Assembly (NCBI GenBank): GCA_963774155.1
Contig: CAVZDW010000004.1
Span: 310,001 to 374,000, forward strand
Length of the DNA: 64,000 bases
From: DASSUW01 sp963774155
GTDB taxonomy: Bacteria > Actinomycetota > Thermoleophilia > Solirubrobacterales > Solirubrobacteraceae
Reading direction: 5' to 3'
This document shows positions 1 through 7,933 of the stretch, piece by piece. Position numbers and translations under genes: made by a program. Position 1 is the stretch's first letter; each line of letters starts with the position of its first letter. Below the pieces are notes generated by a model. It was not told the DNA's origin. It was given only the letters and a program-made list of their open reading frames with translations, and made no database searches.

Positions 1-85
1 GCGGCGGGACGCCCGGCGTCTGGGCGGCGGCCGGCGCGGCGCAGGCGAGCAGGGCGACGGCGCTGATGAGGACGGCGAGGCGCAT
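1..85 (-). CDS. N-terminus of a secreted protein (partial, runs off left edge)
   Basis: Only the first 28 codons are in the window. They read MRLAVLISAVALL followed by an Ala-rich stretch and AAAQTP, a classical Sec signal peptide with a likely signal peptidase I site after AAA. The ATG lies 8 nt after the stop of the upstream oxidoreductase gene on the same strand, so it is probably the third gene of that operon. The mature protein is outside the window and its function cannot be told. Confidence 0.6.
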   Translation of the reverse strand, partial: MRLAVLISAVALLACAAPAAAQTPGVPP

Positions 86-92
86 CGCCCGG

Positions 93-1214
93 TCAGGTTC
101 TCACACCCGAACCGGCCGTGCGGAAGCTCCGCCCCGGAATCCGGTCTCCTGCGGCGAAGTGTTCCGGGAGCGGCGGGCCGCCCGCGAGCGCTCCGGCCAC
201 CCGCTCGGCCATCGCCGGCCCGTGCTTGAAGCCGTGGCCGGACCCGCCGCCGAGCAGCCAGACGCTTTCGTGCTCGGGGTGGCGGCCGGCGATGAAGTGC
301 GAGTCGGGGGAGAGCTCGTAGCGGCACGTGCGCGTCTCCAGCAGCGGAGCGTGCTCGAGCGCCGGGAAGCGGTCGCGCAGGTACGTGCGGACGATCGGCT
401 CCGTCGTGGGCTCGTCGTCGAGCGCGGCGTCGGGATCGATGGCCGGGCCCTCGAGGTCGAGCGCGGCCTTGAAGCCGAAGCCGTCGAGGTCCGGCGTGCC
501 GTACATGGCGCGGTCGTAGTCGACCCAGGCCGGGACGCCGGGCTCGCGCCAGGCCGGGCCGCCGTCGACGAACAGCAGCTCCTGGCGGGTGACGGCGATG
601 CGCAGCACGCCGGGGAAGAGCGCGGCGAGCCAGCCGCCGCACGCCCACACCACCGCGTCGCCCTCCAGCCGCGTCCCGTCGTCGAGCACGGCGGCGTCGC
701 CTTCGGGGCGTGCCCGCCCGCGCACCACGCGGGCGCCGTGCGCGGCCGCCGCGCCCGCGAGCGCCTGGACGCCGCGCTGCGCGCGCACCACGCCGGCCTC
801 CGGCTCGAGCAGCACGAAGGCCAGGTCGTCGCCGCGGAAGCTCGGGTAGCGCCGCGCGGCCTCGGCCACCTCGAGCCGCTCGCACGGGATGCCCTGCGCG
901 AGCATGGCGCGCTCCGACGCGGCCTCCCAGCCGCCCTCGCCGGAGGCGAACCACGCGACGCCGCAGTCCACGAGCAGCTCCGCACCGGTCTCCGCCTCGA
1001 CCTCGCGCCACAGCGCCCGGGCGCGCCACGCCATCGCCGTGTAGTCGGGGTCCTCGCCGTGCGAGGAGCGGATCAGGCGCGTCTCGCCGCCGGAGGTCGC
1101 GCGCCGGTCGCCGGGCTCGAACTGATCCACGAGCGTCACGCCGTGGCCCTCGCGCGCCAGCCACCAGGCGAGCGAGGCCCCGAACGTGCCGGCACCGACG
1201 ATGACGACGTCCAT
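93..1214 (-). CDS. FAD-dependent oxidoreductase, sarcosine oxidase/DAO family
   Basis: This 373-aa protein starts with a dinucleotide-binding motif (VIVGAGTFGASLAWWLA, residues 4-20) and an acidic strand end (TLVDQF), typical of DAO-fold enzymes such as monomeric sarcosine oxidase and N-methyltryptophan oxidase. The C-terminal WLLGGGSGHGFKHGP resembles the FAD-contacting segment of that family. Such enzymes oxidise a secondary amine or amino acid and pass electrons to O2. The ATG overlaps the TGA of the GMC gene by one base, indicating translational coupling. The substrate is unknown. The pairing with a GMC oxidase suggests two successive flavin-dependent oxidations, which is inference. Confidence 0.8.
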   Translation of the reverse strand: MDVVIVGAGTFGASLAWWLAREGHGVTLVDQFEPGDRRATSGGETRLIRSSHGEDPDYTAMAWRARALWREVEAETGAELLVDCGVAWFASGEGGWEAASERAMLAQGIPCERLEVAEAARRYPSFRGDDLAFVLLEPEAGVVRAQRGVQALAGAAAAHGARVVRGRARPEGDAAVLDDGTRLEGDAVVWACGGWLAALFPGVLRIAVTRQELLFVDGGPAWREPGVPAWVDYDRAMYGTPDLDGFGFKAALDLEGPAIDPDAALDDEPTTEPIVRTYLRDRFPALEHAPLLETRTCRYELSPDSHFIAGRHPEHESVWLLGGGSGHGFKHGPAMAERVAGALAGGPPLPEHFAAGDRIPGRSFRTAGSGVRT

Positions 1215-3550
1215 CAGGCGGCGACGGCGAGTGCGGCGCGCCGGCCGAGGATGCGGTGCGACGCGTACTGCGCCATCCCCATCACGGTGAGCTGCGGGTT
1301 CACGTGCACGCTGGTGGGGAAGACGCTCGCGTCGCAGAGGTAGAGGTTCTCGAAGCCGCGCACGTGGAAATCCTCGTCGACCACGTCGCCGAGTGCGTTG
1401 CCGCCCTGCGGATGCGCGCTGGTGAGGAGCAGGTCGCCGGTCTCGCGGATCCGGCGCGGGAGCTGGCCGAGCGCGGCGGCGGTGCGGTACTCCTGCCACG
1501 CGAAGGTCGCCGGCATGACGCGGTCGGCTCCCGCCTGGAGCCAGATCCGGCCCGCGACCTGCAGGCCTTCGACCACGCGGTCGCGGTCGGCCTCGGACGC
1601 GGTGTACTCGATCTCCGGCGCGTTGCGGCCGGGCTTCACGCGGCCCGGCGTGGTGGTGCCGACGAGCACGCCCGCGCAGGCCATGTGGCGGTAGCGCTGC
1701 ATGTTGTGGAAGTGGCGGTCGAACCAGCCGGGCATGGCCAGAGCCTGGGTGGCCGGCGGGTTGAACCACGTCTCCACCAGATAGCCCGGGATGCCCTCGG
1801 CCGCCCGGTAGGCGTGCGACATCTGGATCCCCGCGAACGAGTCCACGACGTCCGGGAACTCGGCGGTGAGCGGCGAGTTGATGTTGAAGTGCAGCCCGCG
1901 GCCGACGGCGTCGCCGCCGATCCCGCTGCGCTGCAGGAGCCAGCTCGAGCCGATCGCGCCCGCCGCCACGACGAACTCGTCGGCCTCGATGGCCACGCGC
2001 TCGCCGCTCTTGTGCACGCCGACGGCCCGCGTCGCGCGGCCGCCCTGGCGGTCGATCCGCTCGACCTCCACGTCGGCCAGCACGTCGACCCCGTGCTCCT
2101 GCTGCGCCCAGGGCAGGACCGAGTCGAGCGTGGAGAGCTTGGCCCCGTACGCGCAGCCGATGTTGCAGTAGCCGGTGCCGAGGCAGGCGGCTGAGATATT
2201 CGCCTCCATGACCTCGAAGCGGCCGGGGAGGTCGAGGTCGTGCACCGCCTGCTGGAAGCGGCCCGCGGCGATCGACGTCGTGCCGGCGCGGATCGGCGCG
2301 ACCCCCAGCCACGCGCGGACCTCCTCGATCGCCGCCTTCAGCTCGTCGCGATCGAGGCCGCGCTGCGCCCAGTCGGCGAGCACCGGCTCGGGCGGCGGCA
2401 GGCAGAGCGCGTTGTTGATCGTCGTCCCGCCGCCCACGCACATGCCCTGGAGCACCTGCAGGCTGAAGTTGGTGGCCAGCTGGAGCGCGCCCTCGTTGTA
2501 GAGGCGCAGGTACTGGTCGACCTCGTCGTCGCCGAACGCGCGCGGGTCGACGTGCGGGCCGCGCTCCAGCACGAGCACCTTCCGGCCGGTGGCGGCGAAC
2601 CGGTAGGCGAGGATCGCCCCCGCGGCGCCCGAGCCGATGACCACCGTGTCGTAGCGCTGGGTGGGCGGCACCTTCAGCGACTGCAGCGGCGGGTGGGGGT
2701 GGTCACCCGGTTGCGGCGGGCGGCCGCCGAGGCGGTGCTTGAAGGTCGTGTAGCCGATCGAGTCCCACGAGCGGCGGTCGCCGTAGTAGCCGAGGTACGC
2801 CATCTGCGAGCCGGTGCGGATGAGGATCTGCACGTAGGGCCGCAGCGGCGCGAACACCCGCCGCTCGGAGATCTCGGAGATGAAGCGCTTCTCGAGGAAG
2901 TGCTTGCGCGACTCGGGCGAGAGGAGCATGAGCGGGGGCCGCAGCGTGAGCAGCGGCCACAGCGCGAGCGCGATGAGCGCGAGCTGCACGCGACCCTTGC
3001 TGCGCGAGCTCAGGTCGGCGAGGTAGCCGTCGACGTTGCTCGCCACCTGCTGCGGCGTGAGCACCTCGCCGCGGCCCTCGATCAGCACGTCGGCGAGCGC
3101 GGCGAGCGAGAGGAAGCCGAGCGGGTGCAGGAAGCGCAGCTGGTGCTGCGCCCGGACGGCCGCCACCCAGAGGGCGGCGAAGATGACGGCGAGCACGAGG
3201 TCGATGGCCATCCACCCGAACAGCGCGACGGTGGCCGAGATCTCGCCGACGATCGGCAGGTCCATCGGCCCGGCGCCGCCCCAGATGAGCGTGGCGGCCT
3301 GGCCGATCACGAGCCCGATGTAGCCGGCCGCGACCACCAGCGCCAGCCCGCCGAAGCGCCGTACGTCCGCGGCCGCGACGGCCGAGAGGACCACGAAGAG
3401 CAGGTCCTTGGCGAACGAGTTCGGCACGAAGCCCAGCGTCTGCGTGTCGCCACCGGCGATGTAGCCGATGGCCAGCAGCCCGCTCCAGACCGCGTGGGCG
3501 ATGAGCAGGCCGCGCAGCCACCGCTCCGGAGTTGTGAGTGGTCGCGGCAT
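1214..3550 (-). CDS. GMC-family oxidoreductase with N-terminal membrane domain
   Basis: This 778-aa protein has two parts. Residues 10-135 hold about four hydrophobic segments. Residues 300-778 form a GMC-type FAD enzyme with a GSGAAG nucleotide motif near 306-311, the MCVGGGTTINNAL substrate/FAD loop, and a C-terminal HVNPQLTVMG stretch carrying the conserved His-Asn region. The linker (about 140-290) resembles the N-terminal region of long-chain alcohol oxidases. Ordinary bacterial GMC enzymes are about 500-560 aa, so the membrane segment is an extra domain. A hydrophobic alcohol or sterol-like substrate at the membrane is plausible but inferred. The gene is first in its operon and appears leaderless, with TAGCGT 6 nt before the ATG. 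Confidence 0.82.
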   Translation of the reverse strand: MPRPLTTPERWLRGLLIAHAVWSGLLAIGYIAGGDTQTLGFVPNSFAKDLLFVVLSAVAAADVRRFGGLALVVAAGYIGLVIGQAATLIWGGAGPMDLPIVGEISATVALFGWMAIDLVLAVIFAALWVAAVRAQHQLRFLHPLGFLSLAALADVLIEGRGEVLTPQQVASNVDGYLADLSSRSKGRVQLALIALALWPLLTLRPPLMLLSPESRKHFLEKRFISEISERRVFAPLRPYVQILIRTGSQMAYLGYYGDRRSWDSIGYTTFKHRLGGRPPQPGDHPHPPLQSLKVPPTQRYDTVVIGSGAAGAILAYRFAATGRKVLVLERGPHVDPRAFGDDEVDQYLRLYNEGALQLATNFSLQVLQGMCVGGGTTINNALCLPPPEPVLADWAQRGLDRDELKAAIEEVRAWLGVAPIRAGTTSIAAGRFQQAVHDLDLPGRFEVMEANISAACLGTGYCNIGCAYGAKLSTLDSVLPWAQQEHGVDVLADVEVERIDRQGGRATRAVGVHKSGERVAIEADEFVVAAGAIGSSWLLQRSGIGGDAVGRGLHFNINSPLTAEFPDVVDSFAGIQMSHAYRAAEGIPGYLVETWFNPPATQALAMPGWFDRHFHNMQRYRHMACAGVLVGTTTPGRVKPGRNAPEIEYTASEADRDRVVEGLQVAGRIWLQAGADRVMPATFAWQEYRTAAALGQLPRRIRETGDLLLTSAHPQGGNALGDVVDEDFHVRGFENLYLCDASVFPTSVHVNPQLTVMGMAQYASHRILGRRAALAVAA

Positions 3551-3556
3551 GGTGCG

Positions 3557-3576
3557 ACGCTATCGCGTCGTAGGCT
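3557..3576. promoter_or_regulatory. Divergent -10 boxes between GMC gene and histidine phosphatase gene
   Basis: On the minus strand TAGCGT (3562-3557) sits 6 nt before the GMC ATG, predicting a leaderless mRNA. On the plus strand TAGGCT (3571-3576) sits 10 nt before the phosphatase ATG. Only 36 bp separate the two start codons. No transcription data are available, and -35 elements are weak. Confidence 0.5.
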
Positions 3577-3586
3577 GCCGGGGGTC

Positions 3587-4177
3587 ATGGCGCTCCACCT
3601 CCGGTCCGGCTCGACGCTCGTCCTCGTGCGCCACGGCGAGACCGAGTGGAGCGTCTCCTCGAAGCACACGAGCGTGACCGACGTCCCGCTCACCGACGCG
3701 GGGCGGCGCGACGCCGAGCGTCTCGGCGCGCGGCTCGCCGGGCGGGAGTTCGCCCTCGCGCTGGCCTCCCCGCGCGACCGCGCTCGCGAGACCGCCGAGC
3801 TGGCCGGGCTCGCCGCCGAGGTGGACGAGAACCTCGTGGAGATCGACTACGGCTCGTACGAAGGCCTGACCACGCCGCAGATCCGCGAGCAGAACCCGGG
3901 CTGGAGCGCGTGGCGCGAGGCCGCGCCCGGCGGCGAGAGCGTCGAGCAGGCCGGCGAAAGGGCCGACCGCGTGATCGAGCGCGTGCTGGCCGCCGAGGGC
4001 GACGTGGTGGTGGTCGCCCACGGGCACTTCCTGCGCGTGATCGGCGCTCGCTGGCTCGGCCTGTCGCCCACCTACGGCGGCAACCTCGGGCTCGACACGG
4101 GCTCCTACTCCGAGCTCGGCTTCGAGCGCGAGAGGCGGGTGATCTGGCTGTGGAACGACACGTCGCACCTGCGGTGA
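3587..4177 (+). CDS. Histidine phosphatase family protein (phosphoglycerate mutase-like)
   Basis: This 196-aa protein belongs to the branch-1 histidine phosphatases. The phosphoacceptor motif LVRHGETEW lies at residues 13-21, and the second catalytic His is in VVVAHGHFLR near residue 145. The SPRDRARETAE and EIDYGSYEG segments carry the conserved Arg and Glu. The length is typical. Members of this family dephosphorylate small metabolites such as sugar phosphates, alpha-ribazole phosphate or glucosyl-phosphoglycerate, and sequence alone does not fix the substrate. The stop overlaps the GTG start of the following acetyltransferase gene. Confidence 0.85.
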   Translation: MALHLRSGSTLVLVRHGETEWSVSSKHTSVTDVPLTDAGRRDAERLGARLAGREFALALASPRDRARETAELAGLAAEVDENLVEIDYGSYEGLTTPQIREQNPGWSAWREAAPGGESVEQAGERADRVIERVLAAEGDVVVVAHGHFLRVIGARWLGLSPTYGGNLGLDTGSYSELGFERERRVIWLWNDTSHLR

Positions 4178-4681
4178 TCGAGACGCCGCGGCTGCGCGGC
4201 GAGCGGATCGGGCCCGAGCACCACGCCGCGCTGCTCGCGCTGCTCGGCGACCCGCGCGTGGGCGCGACGCTCGGCGGCACGGCGACGCCGGAGATCGTGA
4301 CGGCGCAGATCGAGCTCCACGTCGCGGGCTGGGAGCGGGACGGCTTCCACTACTGGCTGTTCGTGGACCGCGAGACCGGCGAACCGGTCGGCCGTGGCGG
4401 GCTCAGCCGCACGGACACCGGCGGAGCCGGCGGGGTCGAGGTCGGCTGGGCCGTCATGCCCGATCGCTGGGGCCAGGGCTACGCGAGCGAGATCGGCGCC
4501 GCCTCGCTCGATGTCGCCTTCGGCGTGCTCGGCGCTCTCCGAGGTCGTGTCCTACACGCTCCCGCACAACGCCGCCTCGCGCCGCGTGATGGAGAAGCTC
4601 GGGTTCAGCTACGAGCGGGAGATCGTGCACGCCGATCTCCCGCACGTGCTGTACCGGATTCAGTCGCCATCCTCGCGGTAG
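4174..4681 (+). pseudogene. GNAT N-acetyltransferase, frame broken by one extra base
   Basis: Translation from the GTG at 4174, which overlaps the phosphatase stop, gives a RimJ/RimL-type acetyltransferase start (IETPRLRGERIGPEHH) and the acetyl-CoA-binding region GWAVMPDRWGQGYASEIG. After FGVLG the frame is lost. The natural continuation LSEVVSYTLPHNAASRRVM and GFSYERE is found one frame on. Removing one base near 4533 restores a protein of about 168 aa, the usual length of this family. The 3' end overlaps the convergent glucoamylase gene by 22 bp. I judge a sequence error more likely than a dead gene. Confidence 0.75.
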
Positions 4682-6400
4682 TCGCCGCCTCCGCGCCCCA
4701 GGTCGTCGTCGCCGGGGCCGCCGGAGAGGACGTCGCGGCCGCCCCCGCCGTCGAGCCGGTCGTCGCCCTCGCCGCCGTAGAGCGTGTCGTCGCCCTCCCC
4801 GCCGGCGATCCGGTCGGCGCCCGCGTCGCCCATCAGCGCGTCGTCGCCGCCGCCGCCGTCGATCACGTCGTCGCCGCCGAGGCCGCAGATGACGTCGTCG
4901 CGCTTCGTGCCGCGCAGGCGGTCCGCACCCTCCGTGCCGGTGATCGTGCAGGGCCGCGGCGAGGAGCTGAACTCCTCGACGCCGATCACCGGGCGGACCC
5001 CGCGCTCGATCTCGCGGTCCGCGAACGCGTCACGCAGCACGTCGCCGCCGAGCGAGTTGCCGATGGCGGCCATGATCATGCCCTGGTCGAGCGAGAGGTA
5101 GAAGTCCGACGTCGACGCCGGAGTCGACGTTGACCGAGTCCAGGAAGCCCCAGCGCGTGTAGATGTCGAAGTCGCGTTCGAGCCGCCCGAGGTTGGCCAT
5201 CGTCTGCTGTGGCGCGTAGCGCAGGCGCAAGGAACGCCGCGTGCGGCGTGACCACGCCGTTGGTGTACGCGGTCTGCGGCGGGTCGGGCAGAGCCGGCCG
5301 GTCCGGGCAACCCTCCCAGCCGTGGTCGATCAGCGTCCGCTGCTCGTTCGAGGGGTAGCCGCCGGAATCGCTGCCGATCCCGTCGACGCCGTACACCTCG
5401 TAGCCGCCCTCCGGCACGTTCGCGGGGGAGAAGCCCCAGTAGCCGTACCCGGCCTCCTGGAGCCCATGATGGATCTGGGCAGCGACCGTGAGCGGGTGGT
5501 TGGCGCCCCAGCTCCCCGGGCCCCAGCGCTCCTCGGGCACGAACAGCGCCGGCATCAAGCGCCTCGAACATGCTCCCGCCCCAGCCCGGCGTGACCAGCG
5601 TGCCGTTGTAGGGCAGCGAGCCGTCGTATACCGGCGTGTCGAGGTACGAGCGCGTGAAGCCGAATGGCTTCGTCTCGGTCCAGCTGAAGTCGCAGGAGTC
5701 CGGGAAGGACCGGTAGGCGCCGTAGTAGTGGCGATCGGGCAGCTCGCCCTTGGCGATGCCGATGTAGCTGGCGATCCGGCTCTCGCTGACGATCGTGTCG
5801 TAGCAGCATTGCCGGAAGCCGGTGCTCGGCACGTAGTGCTGCAGGATCAGGTTGCCGGCCGTCGTCGTAGTAGATGCCGAAGTCCATCGAGTCGTAGAGC
5901 TCGCTCGCCCTTTTCGACAGCTCGGGGACGCGGTCGGCGACGATCTTCAGGCCGACGGCGAGCCAGCCGTTGTCGACCGAGGAGAGGATGGGGACGAGCG
6001 GGTTGCCGGACGGCGGCCAGGTCGTCAGCTTCGCGCCCGTGCGGTGGTCGTACCAGTTGTAGAACTGGCCGCTCTCCGTGTGGCGCTCGAGGTCTTCGAG
6101 CGTGCTCACGGTGCGGCGCATGCGGCTCGCCAGCTCGGAGCGGCGGATGATCCCCAGCTCCTCGGCCACGACCGCGCTCCACATGTACGCGCCGATGTTC
6201 GTCGTCGACGTCTGCACGCTGCGGGTGCCGTCGCGCTTCAGCGAGTCGGCCGGGAACCCGGTGCGCTCGTCGGTCATCGCGTCGAACGAGCGCCACGTCC
6301 CCTCGGCGTAGCGGTGGAGCGTGCGGTCACTTCCCAGCGCCGGCTGCGCGAAGGCCAGCGCAGCGGCCAGCACGAGAAGTCCTCCCAGGACCGTTTTCAT
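4660..6400 (-). pseudogene. Secreted glucoamylase-family protein with RTX-like repeats, four frameshifts
   Basis: The ATG at 6400 follows a good ribosome site (GGGGGAG) and a signal peptide (MKTVLGGLLVLAAALAFA). Pieced together, the protein matches the putative glucoamylase family (COG5368/PF10091): TNIGAYMWSAVVAEELGI, SSVDNGWLAVGLKIV, GYGYWGFSPANVPEGGYE, VVTPHAAF, DSVNVDSG and LSLDQGMIMAAIGN. The last 70 residues are Gly-Asp repeats (GGDDVIDGGGGDDAL, GGEGDDTLYGGEGDDRLDGG) like calcium-binding RTX nonapeptides, implying a calcium-dependent extracellular fold. The frame changes near 5860, 5557, 5226 and 5111, and each change is repaired by removing one base. Repaired length is about 575 aa. 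Confidence 0.75.
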
Positions 6401-6457
6401 GCGACTCCCCCTGAGTTTCGCCGAACCGTGGCAAAACTCTACCCCACCGGTGCGCGC

Positions 6458-7477
6458 TTAGAACGCGGACTTGCTCAGGCGCTTGCGGTAGAGCAGGCGC
6501 TGGTCGGCGCGATCGAGCAGCTCGGGGGCGAACGTCGCGTCGTCGGGCGCCACGGCCCACGCGAAGCTCGCGCGCACGGCGGGGATGCCGGGCGGGAACT
6601 CGGCGACCGAGATCGCCTCCTCCAGCGAGGAGACGATGCGGGCGACGCCGGTGGCGCCGGCGCCCGCCGCGACGACCGCGAACTCGTCTCCGCCGATGCG
6701 GGCCAGGCAGTCGCCCTCGCGGACGACGGCGTCGCAGGCCGCCGCGACGGCGCGCAGGACGGCGTCGCCGACCGGGTGGCCGTGCTCGTCGTTGATGGCC
6801 TTGAACTCGTCGAAGTCGAAGAGGATGAGCGCGGCGCCGTCCGGCCGCCGGAGCGCCCGGTGGAGCGCGGCGTCGAAGCTGCGGCGGTTGTAGAGCGCGG
6901 TCAGCGGATCGCGCTCGGCCATCACGCGCTGGCGCGCCTCGGCGTGCAGCAGGCGGTGCTTGAGGAGCTGCATGACGACCGTCTCGCCGGCGAGCGCCAC
7001 GGCGAAGGTGATCGCGCGGGCGGCGTAGACCTCGTCGATGGCGTCCGGGTCGTAGAGCAGCGGCGTGGCGTAGACGAGCGCGAAGAGGACGACCAGCGGC
7101 CACGCGAGCCGCGGCGGGAAGAAGTAGGCGATGAAGAGCGCGGTGAAGATGAGCAGCGGGCCGAGGAAGCTCGAGGCGCCGCCGGAGGCCCAGATCGCGG
7201 CCGTGACCAGCGGCGCGGTCCCCGCCGTCACGATCGCGCGGGTGCGCAGGCTCATGGTCCGGCCCGTGCGGTAGAGGACGAGCGACGCGATCCCCCACAG
7301 CACCGAGGCCAGGGCGATCAGCAGCCCTTCGGTCAGGTGCTCGTCCGGCGAGCCGGGCAGCAGGAACATGGCCGCGCCGACCAGGCCGGCGGTGGTCCAC
7401 ATGCCCGCCGACGTGAGGTCGGCGAGTCGGCCCTCGTCGCGAGGGTCCTCGTCGGTCGGATGCTGCGTGGCCGCCAT
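6458..7477 (-). CDS. Membrane-bound diguanylate cyclase (GGDEF)
   Basis: This 339-aa protein has about five or six hydrophobic segments in residues 28-170, then a GGDEF domain. The catalytic motif GGDEF is intact at 262-266, and the inhibitory-site RxxD (REGD, 253-256) lies exactly five residues upstream, so product inhibition by c-di-GMP is expected. DPLTALYNRRSF and FDFDEFKAINDEHGH are typical of active cyclases. There is no EAL domain. It should make c-di-GMP in response to an unknown membrane signal. No partner gene is adjacent. Confidence 0.88.
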   Translation of the reverse strand: MAATQHPTDEDPRDEGRLADLTSAGMWTTAGLVGAAMFLLPGSPDEHLTEGLLIALASVLWGIASLVLYRTGRTMSLRTRAIVTAGTAPLVTAAIWASGGASSFLGPLLIFTALFIAYFFPPRLAWPLVVLFALVYATPLLYDPDAIDEVYAARAITFAVALAGETVVMQLLKHRLLHAEARQRVMAERDPLTALYNRRSFDAALHRALRRPDGAALILFDFDEFKAINDEHGHPVGDAVLRAVAAACDAVVREGDCLARIGGDEFAVVAAGAGATGVARIVSSLEEAISVAEFPPGIPAVRASFAWAVAPDDATFAPELLDRADQRLLYRKRLSKSAF

Positions 7478-7522
7478 GTGGATCGCCCGGGCAATCGGCC
7501 GCGCCCCTACCGAGCTTGAGCT

Positions 7523-7732
7523 TTAGCCGACCACGCGAAGGTGCTCCTCGCCGGCCTGCACCTCGTCGCCGGCGCGCAGCTGGCGGCCCCGGCGGGCCTC
7601 GGGCTCGCCGTTGACCAGCACGGGCGCCTCCGCGAGGAACGCCTTCGCCTCGCCGCTGGAGTCGATGACGCCCGCGAGCTTCAGGAGCTGGCCCAGCCGG
7701 ATCATCTCGCCGCGGATCGCTACATCGCGCAC
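7523..7732 (-). CDS. Small S4-domain RNA-binding protein
   Basis: This 69-aa protein is almost entirely an S4 fold: IRLGQLLKLAGVIDSSGEAK, VLVNGEPEARRGRQL and AGDEVQAGEEHLRVV match the YbcJ/RqcP-like single S4 domain proteins that bind structured RNA on or near the ribosome. I chose the GTG at 7732 because TACGCT lies exactly 7 nt upstream, a leaderless arrangement. An internal ATG at 7705 would remove the N-terminal strand. The gene diverges from a small membrane protein gene 24 bp away. Confidence 0.72.
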   Translation of the reverse strand: MRDVAIRGEMIRLGQLLKLAGVIDSSGEAKAFLAEAPVLVNGEPEARRGRQLRAGDEVQAGEEHLRVVG

Positions 7733-7739
7733 GCGGAAC

Positions 7740-7749
7740 AGCGTATCCT
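7740..7749. promoter_or_regulatory. Overlapping divergent -10 boxes of two leaderless genes
   Basis: The minus-strand box TACGCT (7745-7740) is 7 nt before the S4 gene's GTG. The plus-strand box TATCCT (7744-7749) is 7 nt before the GTG at 7757. The two hexamers share two base pairs, so the polymerases cannot bind both at once. Confidence 0.6.
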
Positions 7750-7756
7750 CGGGTTC

Positions 7757-7933
7757 GTGCGCTACTGGCTGCCGCTCGTCGCGGCCTTCATCTGCCTCAT
7801 CGCCTCGACGAAGCTGCCGGCGATCCCCTCGTACGCGCTGATCGTCCTCGCGTTCTTCTTCATCATCGAGGTGTCGACGAAGGCGCTCGAGCAGGCCGGC
7901 GGCACCGGCCGGCTGAAGGATCACCGGCAGTAG
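7757..7933 (+). CDS. Small two-helix membrane protein
   Basis: This 58-aa product begins MRYWLPLVAAFICLIA and contains a second hydrophobic stretch (IPSYALIVLAFFFIIEV), ending in a charged tail (STKALEQAGG...KDHRQ). No family is recognised. The GTG start is supported by TATCCT 7 nt upstream. Codon use (strong third-position GC apart from the helix codons) and the clean two-helix pattern argue that it is real. The 3' end overlaps the convergent alpha-glucosidase gene by 13 bp. Confidence 0.6.
   Translation: MRYWLPLVAAFICLIASTKLPAIPSYALIVLAFFFIIEVSTKALEQAGGTGRLKDHRQ

Noticed and set aside
1..4177. Long plus-strand frames opposite the GMC and DAO-family genes.
   Set aside because: Composition is typical of antisense shadows and they have no recognisable domain, while the minus-strand genes have intact FAD motifs.
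4680..4900. A DNA-level tandem repeat array.
   Set aside because: The repetition is explained by Gly-Asp RTX-like peptide repeats at the end of the glucoamylase-family gene.
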